Of a stretch of 64,000 bases of DNA, positions 27,646-35,920 are shown one piece after another. Position 1 is the first letter of the stretch, and the number at the start of each line of letters is the position of its first letter. A program made the translations under genes and the position numbers. Origin of the DNA: Candidatus Hydrogenedens sp. (lineage in GTDB: Bacteria; Hydrogenedentota; Hydrogenedentia; Hydrogenedentales; JAEUWI01); the NCBI GenBank assembly GCA_016125095.1, contig WGMK01000017.1, positions 62,001 to 126,000 of the forward strand, in the 5' to 3' direction. Below the pieces are notes generated by a model. The model ran no database searches. It saw only the letters and a program-made list of their open reading frames with translations, and was not told where the DNA came from.

Positions 27646-29892
27646 ATGCGGCAGTTGGCAGGCATTGTGGCGGCGTGTGCAATGGCGGCAGCGGTATGGG
27701 GCGAAGCATCGCCCGCGCCGGGCTTCCCGGTGTTCTTCGTGTCTACCCAGGGCGACGACGCCTCGACGGGTCTGGCTCCGGAGCCGGGCGGTCCCGACGG
27801 TCCGTTCCGCACGCCGGCGCGCGCGCTGGAGGCGCTGCGGTCTGCAGGCGGAGACGACGGCCACGCCGCCGGAGCGACGGTGTATTTCCGGGAAGGCGAC
27901 TACTATCTCGACGCGCCGCTGGAGTTCGGGCCGCAGGACAGCGGCCGCGAGCATGCCCCGGTGCTGTGGCGCAATTACCGCAACGAGGCGGTCCGGCTGG
28001 TGGGCGGTTTTGCCGTGGAAGGCCTCGCGGCGGACCAGGGCGATATCCTGAAGGCGGATCTGACCGGCCAACTGCCCGAGGGGGTTGATGCCGAGGCGGT
28101 GTTTTTCGACGGCAACCGGCAGCCGCTGGCGCGCTGGCCCAACGAGGGCGAGGGCGATCTGCCGGGCGGCGGATGGACCTTTGTCGCGGCGTCGGTACCC
28201 GATGCCCCCGAAACGAAATACATCTGCGATGTGGATCGCTCGAAGGGCTGGGCCTCCATCGAGGGCGCGCAGGTTTCGATCTGGCCGAATTACAACTGGT
28301 GGCAGACCATTGCCCCCATCAGCGCGATCGACCCCGAGACGCGGACCATCACGCTCGGCGAGAAGATGCCCTACACCATCGAGCCCGGGCGCCGGTTCTT
28401 TTATCAGAATGTCCGGGAAGAGCTCGACGCGCCGGGCGAGTGGTACTTCGACAAGGGCACGCGCGCGCTCTATTTCTGGCCGCCGTCGCCGGTGGCGGAT
28501 TCCCCTGTGCTGGTGCCGGTGCTGGACCACATCGTCCGGATTCAAGGCGCGCACCACATCAACCTGCTCGGCTTCACCTTCGAGGCCGCGCGCGATGCCG
28601 CGGTCATCATGGAAGACTCCACCGCCTGCATGCTGGCGAAAAGTGTCGTGCGGCACACCAACGGCTTCGGCGTGGTGGTGCAGGGCGGCGATCATTGCCG
28701 CGTGCTGGGCAACGACATCTACCACACCGGGCGCGGCGGTATCGTGCTGGAGGGCGGCGATCGCAAGACCCTCACGCCCGGCGGTCACGAGGCGGTCAAC
28801 AACCACATCCACCATTTCGCGCAGTTGTACCGCACCTACCAGACGGGCGTGAACGTGAGCGGCGTGGCGAACCGGGTGGCCAACAACGACATCCATGACG
28901 CCCCCCACATCGCCATTCTGCTGGGCGGCAACGAACACACGATCGAGTTCAACGACATCCACCATGTCTGCCTCGAGGGCTCGGACAATGGCGGCTTTTA
29001 CATGGGGCGCGACTGGACGCAGCGGGGCAACCGGATCCTGCACAACAAGTTCCACGACATCTACGGCTTCGGCCTGGCCGACCTGAAGGCCGACAAGGAC
29101 GGCGTATACCAGTATGAGTCGCCGCACTGGGCCTGGGGCGTCTATCTGGACGATTGCAGCAGCGGCGTGGAAATCACCGGCAACCTCTTCTACCGCGTGC
29201 CGCTGTGCGGCGTGATGATTGGCGGCGGCCGCGACAACCGCGTGACCAACAACATCTTTGTGGAATGCGTGCCTGCGCTGCATATCGACGACCGCTGGGA
29301 TTCGTATCCGTGGGATACGATGCAGGAGCGGCTCGAGGCGATGAACGTGACGCAGCCGCCGTACAGCGACTTCTATCCCGAGCTGCAGAACATGGGCGAC
29401 GATCCGCGCAAGCCGGAGAATAACCGCTTCGAGCGCAACATCATCTCGTTCCGCAGCGACAGTTTTCGGGGCATCACCACGACGGCGCGGAAGGACGAGG
29501 GGGCGATCGTCTACAATTTCGACCAGTTCGACCCCGAGACCACGCGCATCGACAACAACCTGATTTACCACTACGACCAGCCCTTGCGCGTGCATTGGAG
29601 CGTGTACGGCGACGATCCGCAGACGGAGATCATCGACTGGGAGACCTGGCTGGAGCGGGCCTTCGACGCAAACAGCCTGATTCAGGATCCGCGCTTCGTG
29701 AACCCCGCGAAGGACGACTACCGTCTGAACGAGCAGAGCCCGGCCTACACCCTCGGTTTCAAGCCGATACCGGAGCACAACATGGGGCTGATCGAGGACG
29801 AATTCCGGGCCAGCCCCGTGCCCCCGCGCGACGAGCGCCGCGAGGGCTGGGAGCACCGGCGGTTTCCGGTAACGCTGGAGCACACGCCGTGA
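27646..29892 (+). CDS. Secreted right-handed parallel beta-helix protein
   Basis: A 748-residue exported protein: signal peptide 1-19, then FVSTQGDDASTG, the usual opening of pectate-lyase-like beta-helix proteins. ATVYFREGDYYLDAPLEF and a long series of N-x-I-x-H rungs follow (for example VVRHTNGFGVVVQGG, NDIYHTGRGGIVLEGGD, NNHIHHFAQLYRTY). This fold is found in polysaccharide lyases and glycosidases; the histidine-rich rungs near residues 370-440 could bind metal or substrate. AGGAG lies before the ATG at 27646. It precedes a polysaccharide ABC exporter by 28 nt, so it may process the exported glycan; that is inference. Confidence 0.85.
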   Translation: MRQLAGIVAACAMAAAVWGEASPAPGFPVFFVSTQGDDASTGLAPEPGGPDGPFRTPARALEALRSAGGDDGHAAGATVYFREGDYYLDAPLEFGPQDSGREHAPVLWRNYRNEAVRLVGGFAVEGLAADQGDILKADLTGQLPEGVDAEAVFFDGNRQPLARWPNEGEGDLPGGGWTFVAASVPDAPETKYICDVDRSKGWASIEGAQVSIWPNYNWWQTIAPISAIDPETRTITLGEKMPYTIEPGRRFFYQNVREELDAPGEWYFDKGTRALYFWPPSPVADSPVLVPVLDHIVRIQGAHHINLLGFTFEAARDAAVIMEDSTACMLAKSVVRHTNGFGVVVQGGDHCRVLGNDIYHTGRGGIVLEGGDRKTLTPGGHEAVNNHIHHFAQLYRTYQTGVNVSGVANRVANNDIHDAPHIAILLGGNEHTIEFNDIHHVCLEGSDNGGFYMGRDWTQRGNRILHNKFHDIYGFGLADLKADKDGVYQYESPHWAWGVYLDDCSSGVEITGNLFYRVPLCGVMIGGGRDNRVTNNIFVECVPALHIDDRWDSYPWDTMQERLEAMNVTQPPYSDFYPELQNMGDDPRKPENNRFERNIISFRSDSFRGITTTARKDEGAIVYNFDQFDPETTRIDNNLIYHYDQPLRVHWSVYGDDPQTEIIDWETWLERAFDANSLIQDPRFVNPAKDDYRLNEQSPAYTLGFKPIPEHNMGLIEDEFRASPVPPRDERREGWEHRRFPVTLEHTP

Positions 29893-29920
29893 TGCGCGAA
29901 AACGAGTCCCGGGGAAACGC

Positions 29921-30796
29921 GTGAGCAGGCCGGCGGACAAAGCGGCACTGTATTCCAGCCAGAGGCAGCGCAGCGTGCTGGCGCTTCCGCGGGAGCTGCT
30001 GCGCTCGCGCGAACTGCTGTTCGACCTCGTGCGCAAGGACGTGCGTGTGCGCTACCGCTATGCCGCGCTGGGATTCGTGTGGGCCGTGCTCGAACCGCTG
30101 GCCCTGATGGCCGTGCTGGCCTTCGTTTTTTCATTCGTGCTGGGCGGCCGCACGGCCCTGCTCACCGGCGGCGAAGGCGGTCCCCCCTACGACGTGTTTC
30201 TGCTGAGCGGTCTGCTGTTCTGGCAGTTCACGGCGGTGTCGCTGGGCAACGCCGCGCAGTCGATTCTGGAAAACCGCAACCTGGTGCAGAAGGTCGCCTT
30301 TACCCGCGAGGTCCTCCCCATCGCCTCGATGGGCTATCCGCTCCTGAACCTCGGTATCGGCATCGTCATCCTATTCGCGCTGCACCTGGGCACCGGCGGC
30401 CTGCTCGGGCCGAGCCTTGCCGCGCTCCCCCTAGTCTTTGCCATTCAACTGGCGCTCACCGTGGGCGTCGGGCTCTTCGTGGCCTGGGCGAATGCGCTCT
30501 ACCGCGATATCGGCTACATGCTGTCCGTCGCCATTCTGCTGGGTTTCTACGCTTCGCCCGTGCTGTATCCAGCCAGCCTGGTGGCATCGTCGGGCGCGGT
30601 TCCCGAATGGGCCGTGCGGTGTTATCACCTGAATCCCATGGCAGGCCTGCTGTCCGCCTACCGCACGATACTCTTCGACGGCGCCTGGCCCGAGGCTTCG
30701 CTGCTGGCTTGGCCCGCGGGCGCGGCCGTGTTCATGCTGGCGCTCGGTATCTTTACCTTCCGCCGCGCCGCCCCCACGCTTTCGGATCACCTCTAA
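29921..30796 (+). CDS. ABC-2 type polysaccharide export permease (Wzm-like)
   Basis: A 291-residue permease with six predicted transmembrane segments. LVRKDVRVRYRYAALGFVWAVLEPLALM is the conserved N-terminal amphipathic segment of the TagG/Wzm/RfbA family, and YLPASL-like C-terminal features (SPVLYPASLV, YHLNPMAGLLSAYR) are also typical. Together with the next gene it forms an exporter for a complete undecaprenyl-linked glycan such as O-antigen. Start is GTG at 29921. It overlaps the ATP-binding gene by 1 nt, so stoichiometric translation is expected. Cargo is not known. Confidence 0.93.
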   Translation: MSRPADKAALYSSQRQRSVLALPRELLRSRELLFDLVRKDVRVRYRYAALGFVWAVLEPLALMAVLAFVFSFVLGGRTALLTGGEGGPPYDVFLLSGLLFWQFTAVSLGNAAQSILENRNLVQKVAFTREVLPIASMGYPLLNLGIGIVILFALHLGTGGLLGPSLAALPLVFAIQLALTVGVGLFVAWANALYRDIGYMLSVAILLGFYASPVLYPASLVASSGAVPEWAVRCYHLNPMAGLLSAYRTILFDGAWPEASLLAWPAGAAVFMLALGIFTFRRAAPTLSDHL

Positions 30797-32865
30797 TGGC
30801 GATCATCGAAGCGCGAAACGTGACCAAGACCTTTCCCCTGAAGCGGGGCGGCCGCGTGTTGCTCGGCCGCGGGGGCTTGCCCGACTTGTTCCGCGGCGCG
30901 CCGGCGAGTGCGTTCAATGCCGTCGAAGAGGTGTCGCTGTCGGTGGAGGCGGGCGAATCGGTCGGCATTATCGGCGGCAATGGCTCGGGCAAGAGCACGC
31001 TGCTCAAGATGCTCGCGGGCGTGACGCTGCCCACCTCCGGCGAGGTGGAGGTGCGCGGCCGCGTGGCTTCCTTGCTCGAACTGGGCGCGGGCTTCCACCC
31101 CGTGCTCACCGGGCGCGAGAACGTTTATCTGAACGCCGGACTCTACGGCCGCATCCATGCGCAGGTGGACGAAGTGCTCGAGTCCATCATCGAGTTCTCC
31201 GGCATCCGCGACTTCATCGACCAGCCGGTCGATTCCTACAGCAGCGGCATGTACGTGCGCATCGCTTTCGCGGCCGCGGTGCACATGGACCCCGACATCT
31301 TCCTGGTCGACGAGGTGCTGTCCGTGGGCGACGAGGCCTTCCAGCGCAAGTGCCGCCAGAAGATCGGCGAATTGCGCGAACAAGGCAAGACCATTCTGTT
31401 CGTTTCGCACGATCTCGGTATTGTGAACACGGTCTGCCAGCGCGTGGTGCTGATGAGCAAGGGGCGGCTGCTGGAACGCCGCACGCGCCAGGAGACCTTT
31501 GACTTCTACCTGCGCCAGATCGGGCAGGCCAGCGGCATCCATACCATTCGCAGCGGCCGCTCCGAGACGGTCTTCAGCCACGGCAAGCTGTCGCTGTACC
31601 ACGACCAGCGCGAAGTCACGGCGCCCCAAGGCATCCTCTTCGAGGTCTTCTCGATGGGGCAGTCCCACGCGGGCCCCATGGCGGACTGGCGCGTGACGGA
31701 GGCGGGCGATACCGCCTTCACGGCCGTCGGTTCGTTCGCGCGGGTGCCTGCCTCGCTCGAGGTAAAGGGATTCCTGCAGGGCGACAAGCTGGAACTGGGC
31801 CTCTGCCTGACGGCCGAGCGGGCCTTCGACCTCGAGGAACTGCGGGTGTCGATCGCCCTGCCGGCGCAGGCGGACCAATGGCTGTTCGACGAGCGTCCGC
31901 ATGCGGCACGGATGATTACGCCGGAGCATGCCCATCGCGAAATGGAGACCATGCCGGACAGCCACGCGCGGCGCGTGGCGGCTTGGGCTACCGACGAATC
32001 CGTGCCGGGTCTGGGCGTCGAGCTATCCCCGGCGCAGCCGCAGTCCTTTGTGCAGTTGGTCAATGGCGAATTCCTTTCCGCTGCGCGCTTTCTGTTCTGC
32101 ACCGCCCCGATGCCGGGCGGCAGGCGTTCGCTGCAGGAAGGCGATCGCATCGAGTTCGGCACGGTAGTTTTCGATTTGCATCTGGATGCCGCTGCTCAGC
32201 GGGAGCAGACGGAGTCCCAGCAGGCGGCCAGCCAGCTGGATTGCGGCGCGTTCGAGGCGGCCTTCGATCACGGTGCGCTGCGGCTGCGGTATGCTGGCTA
32301 CGAGGCCGAGGCGCGCTGTCTGTTGCTCTCGGATGCGCTGTGGACCCAGAGCCCGGGGCTGGCGTGGTCGGTGCCCGAACGCGACGGCGATACGCTGCGT
32401 GTGCGCGGCATTGATCGCCGACTGCAGGCAGCGCAGTTTTGGACGCTGCAGGCAGAGAACGGACGCCTCCGCTGGACCGTCGAGATCGAGTCGGAGCGAC
32501 CCTTTGCGTTGCAGGAATACAACGCTTCGCTGCTGCTCGATGCGGACTACGCCCAGTGGGCCGCGGCGCATGAAACCGGCCGGTTTCCGGAATTTGCCCC
32601 GGCGCAGGAATGGCGGCCGCTCAATGTGTCGCATGCCGCCAGCGAGTGGATCCGGGCGTCGGGCCCGGGGCTGCCGGGCATTGCGATGATGCAGGATGCC
32701 GGGGAGAAAGCGCTGCTGCCGAGCGCGCTCAACACGGGCGCAGCCCAGCACCGCCGCGTGCTGCAGATGCTCCGGCGAGGCCCGCAGGGCGCTCCGTTCG
32801 CGTTCGCCGCTGGACGCCACCGCTTGTTCTCTGTCATGCTTCGTGTCCTCGAAGCGACGGAGTAA
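30796..32865 (+). CDS. Polysaccharide ABC exporter ATP-binding protein with long C-terminal domain (Wzt-like)
   Basis: A 689-residue protein. The first 240 residues are an ABC ATPase: Walker A GGNGSGKST, signature YSSGMYVRIAFA, Walker B IFLVDEVLSVGD, H-loop SHD. The remaining 440 residues are beta-rich and hold no known catalytic motif. In Wzt proteins a C-terminal domain of about 150 residues reads the terminal cap of the glycan before export. Here it is about three times as long and probably contains two or more sandwich modules. The order permease-ATPase-glycosyltransferase supports a cap-recognition role. The true family of the extra part is unknown. Confidence 0.92.
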   Translation: MAIIEARNVTKTFPLKRGGRVLLGRGGLPDLFRGAPASAFNAVEEVSLSVEAGESVGIIGGNGSGKSTLLKMLAGVTLPTSGEVEVRGRVASLLELGAGFHPVLTGRENVYLNAGLYGRIHAQVDEVLESIIEFSGIRDFIDQPVDSYSSGMYVRIAFAAAVHMDPDIFLVDEVLSVGDEAFQRKCRQKIGELREQGKTILFVSHDLGIVNTVCQRVVLMSKGRLLERRTRQETFDFYLRQIGQASGIHTIRSGRSETVFSHGKLSLYHDQREVTAPQGILFEVFSMGQSHAGPMADWRVTEAGDTAFTAVGSFARVPASLEVKGFLQGDKLELGLCLTAERAFDLEELRVSIALPAQADQWLFDERPHAARMITPEHAHREMETMPDSHARRVAAWATDESVPGLGVELSPAQPQSFVQLVNGEFLSAARFLFCTAPMPGGRRSLQEGDRIEFGTVVFDLHLDAAAQREQTESQQAASQLDCGAFEAAFDHGALRLRYAGYEAEARCLLLSDALWTQSPGLAWSVPERDGDTLRVRGIDRRLQAAQFWTLQAENGRLRWTVEIESERPFALQEYNASLLLDADYAQWAAAHETGRFPEFAPAQEWRPLNVSHAASEWIRASGPGLPGIAMMQDAGEKALLPSALNTGAAQHRRVLQMLRRGPQGAPFAFAAGRHRLFSVMLRVLEATE

Positions 32866-32868
32866 GCC

Positions 32869-35223
32869 TTGACTCAACATGCGATTGAAGAGCGCCTGCC
32901 GCCCGTGCGCGGCCTCGTCTGCGGCGGAAACCGACGCGGCGGCGCCTTCCGGCTGTCTGCGCTGAAGCAGTGGGTACACCTGAGCAAGGCCGGCTACAAG
33001 GCCGAGAAGATCGATATTCTCGCAGACGGCCAGCCGCGCGGCGCGGTCGTGGAACTCCTCGAGTTCGCTGCTTCGGAAAATCTGCCCGCCGCCATCCGCC
33101 TATCCGTGGCGCCGGAAGAGGAAGACCTGCGCGCCTTCGCGGCCGCGGGTGCGACGGACTTGTTCTATGCTCCCGCGCAATTCCGGGCGCAGACCCTCGA
33201 AAGCCTGTGTGCTGCCTGCACGGCGCTCGGGTTGCCGCTGCGGATTCAGATCACCCGCCCGCTATTCGAGGACTCCGAGTTCGAGCGGGTGCGGGAAATG
33301 CTCTGGGCCGAGCCCATCTGGTCGATCAACCTCGCGCCGTGGGATCCCTTTCTGCCCGACCGGCCCTGCACGCGCACCGAAACGGTACGGCTGCTGGAGC
33401 AGACGGCGTCGCTCGCCGAGGCCGCCGTGGCCCACGGCAAGGAAGTGAACCTGTTGCGCTTTCCGTTCTGTCTGCTGCCGCGCGAGCGCTGGGCCGAAGT
33501 GCTCACCCTGCCGCAGTTCTACCTGCACCACCAGCAGTACATGTACGAGGCCTACGACCTCGCGCAGACGATACACCGGTGCAGCGTGTTCGGCATGGCC
33601 GCCGCCATCGAGCATCAACTGAGCGCGGGCGCGACGCACTACCACATCATCGACAAGGTCGCGTTTCCGCGCATCATCAGTCATCCCTCGCTGCATGTGC
33701 GGCTTTGGCTCAAGCACAAGATCGTCCGCCAGTTCGCGCGGCGGACGAAGCGCGGCGCGCCTTTGCCGGACACCGAGGACGCCTGGGAGGCCGCGCTCAA
33801 GGAAGTACGCGCCGAGGCGGACCGGCATCTGCTGCCCGCCTGTCGGGAATGCGCGCTGAAACATATCTGCGACCACGGCATGCCGCCCCTGCGCGAAGTG
33901 CTGCGCGGTGCGGAATTGACTCCGCAGCGGGCGGAGGGCGTGGTCAGTCCGTTGCATTTCAACTGCGGACAATTGAAGCGCTACGACGCCGTGGACGAGG
34001 CGCGACGGGCTGAAACGGACGACCTGGAAGCCATTGCCGTCGAGGCGCGGCGCGTTATCGACGAGTCCACGCCCACCCGCGTCTTCGGCTATGACGAATA
34101 TGAAATCGAGGGGCGCTGGACCGATCGCCTCATTGGCGCCGTGCGCTGGTGGTCGCTCACCACCGACCGCTACCGCAGTTCCGAACTCGCCCGAGTCGAG
34201 CCGCCGTTTACCCTGGGCTTCACCGTGGGCGGCGGCATGGCCGAACAGGCCGGCTTTTGCCTGGCGGACCACATCTATCTGCTCTGCCCGATGATCGGCC
34301 CGACACATTACATCGCCCTGCATGTGCGGCGCGATGGTTCGTATGTGCTGCTGCGAGACGGCCAACCCGTGCGCCCGACGGAATTCACCGGGTTGTTCCG
34401 CGTGCCGAAGCGGCTGGGCAGCGTGCTCCATCCGCGCCTGTGCCTGTGGAACATCGACGGACAGATTCAAACCCAATCGCCGCAGCTCTGGCTGAACAGC
34501 GAACCGCAGCCCGATGCCGCGCCGCCGCCCGTGTACAGCGTCATCGTGCCCAGCACGCGTTACAGCCGGCGGCTCCAGGCGCTGGCGCTCGGCGTCGCGC
34601 ACCAGGCCGGCTACGACCTCAGCCGCATCGAGCTCATCGTCAGCTACGTGCCCGGACTCGACAGCAACGACGATCTGCTCGACAGCCTCGAGGCGGCCTT
34701 TCCGGCGCTGCGGATCGTCCGATGCACGTTTACGGAGCGGCACGTCCGTTCGCGCGGGCTCATGGTGAACGAGGCGGTCCGGATGGCCTCGGGCGAATGG
34801 GTGATCCTGTTCGACTCCGACATCGTTGTGCCGCCCGACTTCTTCGCCCGGCTCGATGGCGTGCCCGAAGACACCAAGTTCATCGCGCCCGACGGCCGCA
34901 AGATGCTCCCGCCTGCCGAGACTGCGCAAATTCTCCTCGGCGAGTGCCGCCCCTGGGAGGATTTCCAGTCCTTCCTTGACGGCCCGGGTGAACTCTGGCA
35001 CCGTGAGGCCGACGGCGTACCCGTGGGCTTCTGCCAAATCGTCCGCCGGTCGATACTACAGGAACTGCCCTACGCCCAGGCCGACCATTTCGAAGGTTCC
35101 GATTGGGAATTCTCCCAGCAGGTCTACGCGAAGTACGGCAAAGAACACCGACTCGAAGGCTGCTATGTCCTCCACCTCGACCACGGCGGCTCGCAGTGGT
35201 ACGGCGCCCGGAAACAGAAGTAA
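32869..35223 (+). CDS. Fusion of a radical-SAM/SPASM-like region and a GT2 glycosyltransferase
   Basis: A 784-residue cytoplasmic protein. Residues 1-390 look like an alpha/beta barrel that lacks the radical-SAM C-x3-C-x2-C at the N-terminus, yet has a SPASM-like cluster (C325-x2-C328-x5-C334, CRECALKHICDHG) and a further C366. Residues about 400-540 form a beta-rich module. Residues 555-784 are a GT2 glycosyltransferase (VYSVIVPST, RGLMVNEAVRMASGEW, the D-S-D metal motif at about 649-651, EGSDWEFSQQ). Start is TTG at 32869: GGAG lies 6 nt upstream and no better in-frame start exists. It follows the exporter genes by 3 nt. A role in finishing or capping the exported glycan is inferred. Confidence 0.8.
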   Translation: MTQHAIEERLPPVRGLVCGGNRRGGAFRLSALKQWVHLSKAGYKAEKIDILADGQPRGAVVELLEFAASENLPAAIRLSVAPEEEDLRAFAAAGATDLFYAPAQFRAQTLESLCAACTALGLPLRIQITRPLFEDSEFERVREMLWAEPIWSINLAPWDPFLPDRPCTRTETVRLLEQTASLAEAAVAHGKEVNLLRFPFCLLPRERWAEVLTLPQFYLHHQQYMYEAYDLAQTIHRCSVFGMAAAIEHQLSAGATHYHIIDKVAFPRIISHPSLHVRLWLKHKIVRQFARRTKRGAPLPDTEDAWEAALKEVRAEADRHLLPACRECALKHICDHGMPPLREVLRGAELTPQRAEGVVSPLHFNCGQLKRYDAVDEARRAETDDLEAIAVEARRVIDESTPTRVFGYDEYEIEGRWTDRLIGAVRWWSLTTDRYRSSELARVEPPFTLGFTVGGGMAEQAGFCLADHIYLLCPMIGPTHYIALHVRRDGSYVLLRDGQPVRPTEFTGLFRVPKRLGSVLHPRLCLWNIDGQIQTQSPQLWLNSEPQPDAAPPPVYSVIVPSTRYSRRLQALALGVAHQAGYDLSRIELIVSYVPGLDSNDDLLDSLEAAFPALRIVRCTFTERHVRSRGLMVNEAVRMASGEWVILFDSDIVVPPDFFARLDGVPEDTKFIAPDGRKMLPPAETAQILLGECRPWEDFQSFLDGPGELWHREADGVPVGFCQIVRRSILQELPYAQADHFEGSDWEFSQQVYAKYGKEHRLEGCYVLHLDHGGSQWYGARKQK

Positions 35224-35920
35224 GGGCCGTCTGCAAGGTGGGGCGAGACTCCGTGGAGCCATCTTGGCGCGAGGGTCTTGTTGCCGGCGAAAGGAACAGA
35301 CGACGGCACTACGCGCTCGGCTCATGGGGACATTCGCCCCACCATACGCCGGGAGCGCCGCTTTCCAAAGCGGCATCATGACGCGATGGCTGCGGCCCGG
35401 AGCGATCAACTCCCTCCTTCCGTCATTGCGAGCGAAGCGCGGCAACCTCTTTGATGCGCCGATGGTGGAATGCCGTGCAGACCATCGCCAGCACGGCGGC
35501 GGCGATACCGCGCTCCGGAAACTCGCCGTCGCGCCAAAGAGGTTGCCGCGCTTCGCTCGCAATGACGATGTTGGTGGGTCTTGGCGGAAGAAAAAGCGCG
35601 TTGTAACGTAGCGAATGCATCGGGACGGTAGGGCGAGCGTACCCGCGAGCCATCGTCGTGCTAGGCCGTAGCGCTCTGCTCATGGGGACATTCGCCCCAC
35701 CGTGCGGCATTGCCGCCTTGGAGTGCGGGAGCGGGCTCCCGCTTTGATTAGAGAGCGATCGAGCTCCCGTCGCTGTCAGGCCGGTTTGAGGCCGACGTGC
35801 TGGCGCCGGAAGCGAGCTTCCTCCTCGAAAGCGGCAGCAAGTCTGCCGCAGTCCAAAGCAGCAAGCTGCATCCGGCAGGGCAAGCGTACCCGCGCGCCAT
35901 CTTGGTGCTGGACCCGTCGG
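35224..35920. repeat. Intergenic region built of dispersed repeat units
   Basis: These 697 nt between convergent genes hold no credible gene. Three repeat kinds are visible. (1) A 23-bp unit starting CTCATGGGGACATTCGCCCC at 35321-35343 and 35679-35701, each followed within 25 nt by a perfect hairpin (35357-35374 and 35725-35742). (2) A perfect 32-nt inverted repeat, 35421-35452 with 35536-35567, of the CATTGCGAGCGAAGCGCGG type known from many bacterial genomes. (3) Three diverged copies of a GGGCGAGCGTACCCGCG unit near 35243, 35632 and 35879. The composition suggests a landing site for REP-like elements. Confidence 0.8.
35421..35567. repeat. Perfect 32-nt inverted repeat (REP-like)
   Basis: Left arm 35421-35452 and right arm 35536-35567 are exact reverse complements separated by 83 nt. 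The arm begins CGTCATTGCGAGCGAAGCGC. It could fold into a long stem in RNA or be a pair of oppositely inserted palindromic elements. No transposase gene lies nearby. Confidence 0.9.

Noticed and set aside
27556..30036. An 826-codon open frame on the minus strand, antisense to the beta-helix gene
   Set aside because: It is a consequence of G+C-rich codon use. The sense strand encodes a clear signal peptide and beta-helix repeats, and the antisense product is His/Arg/Val-rich with no domain.
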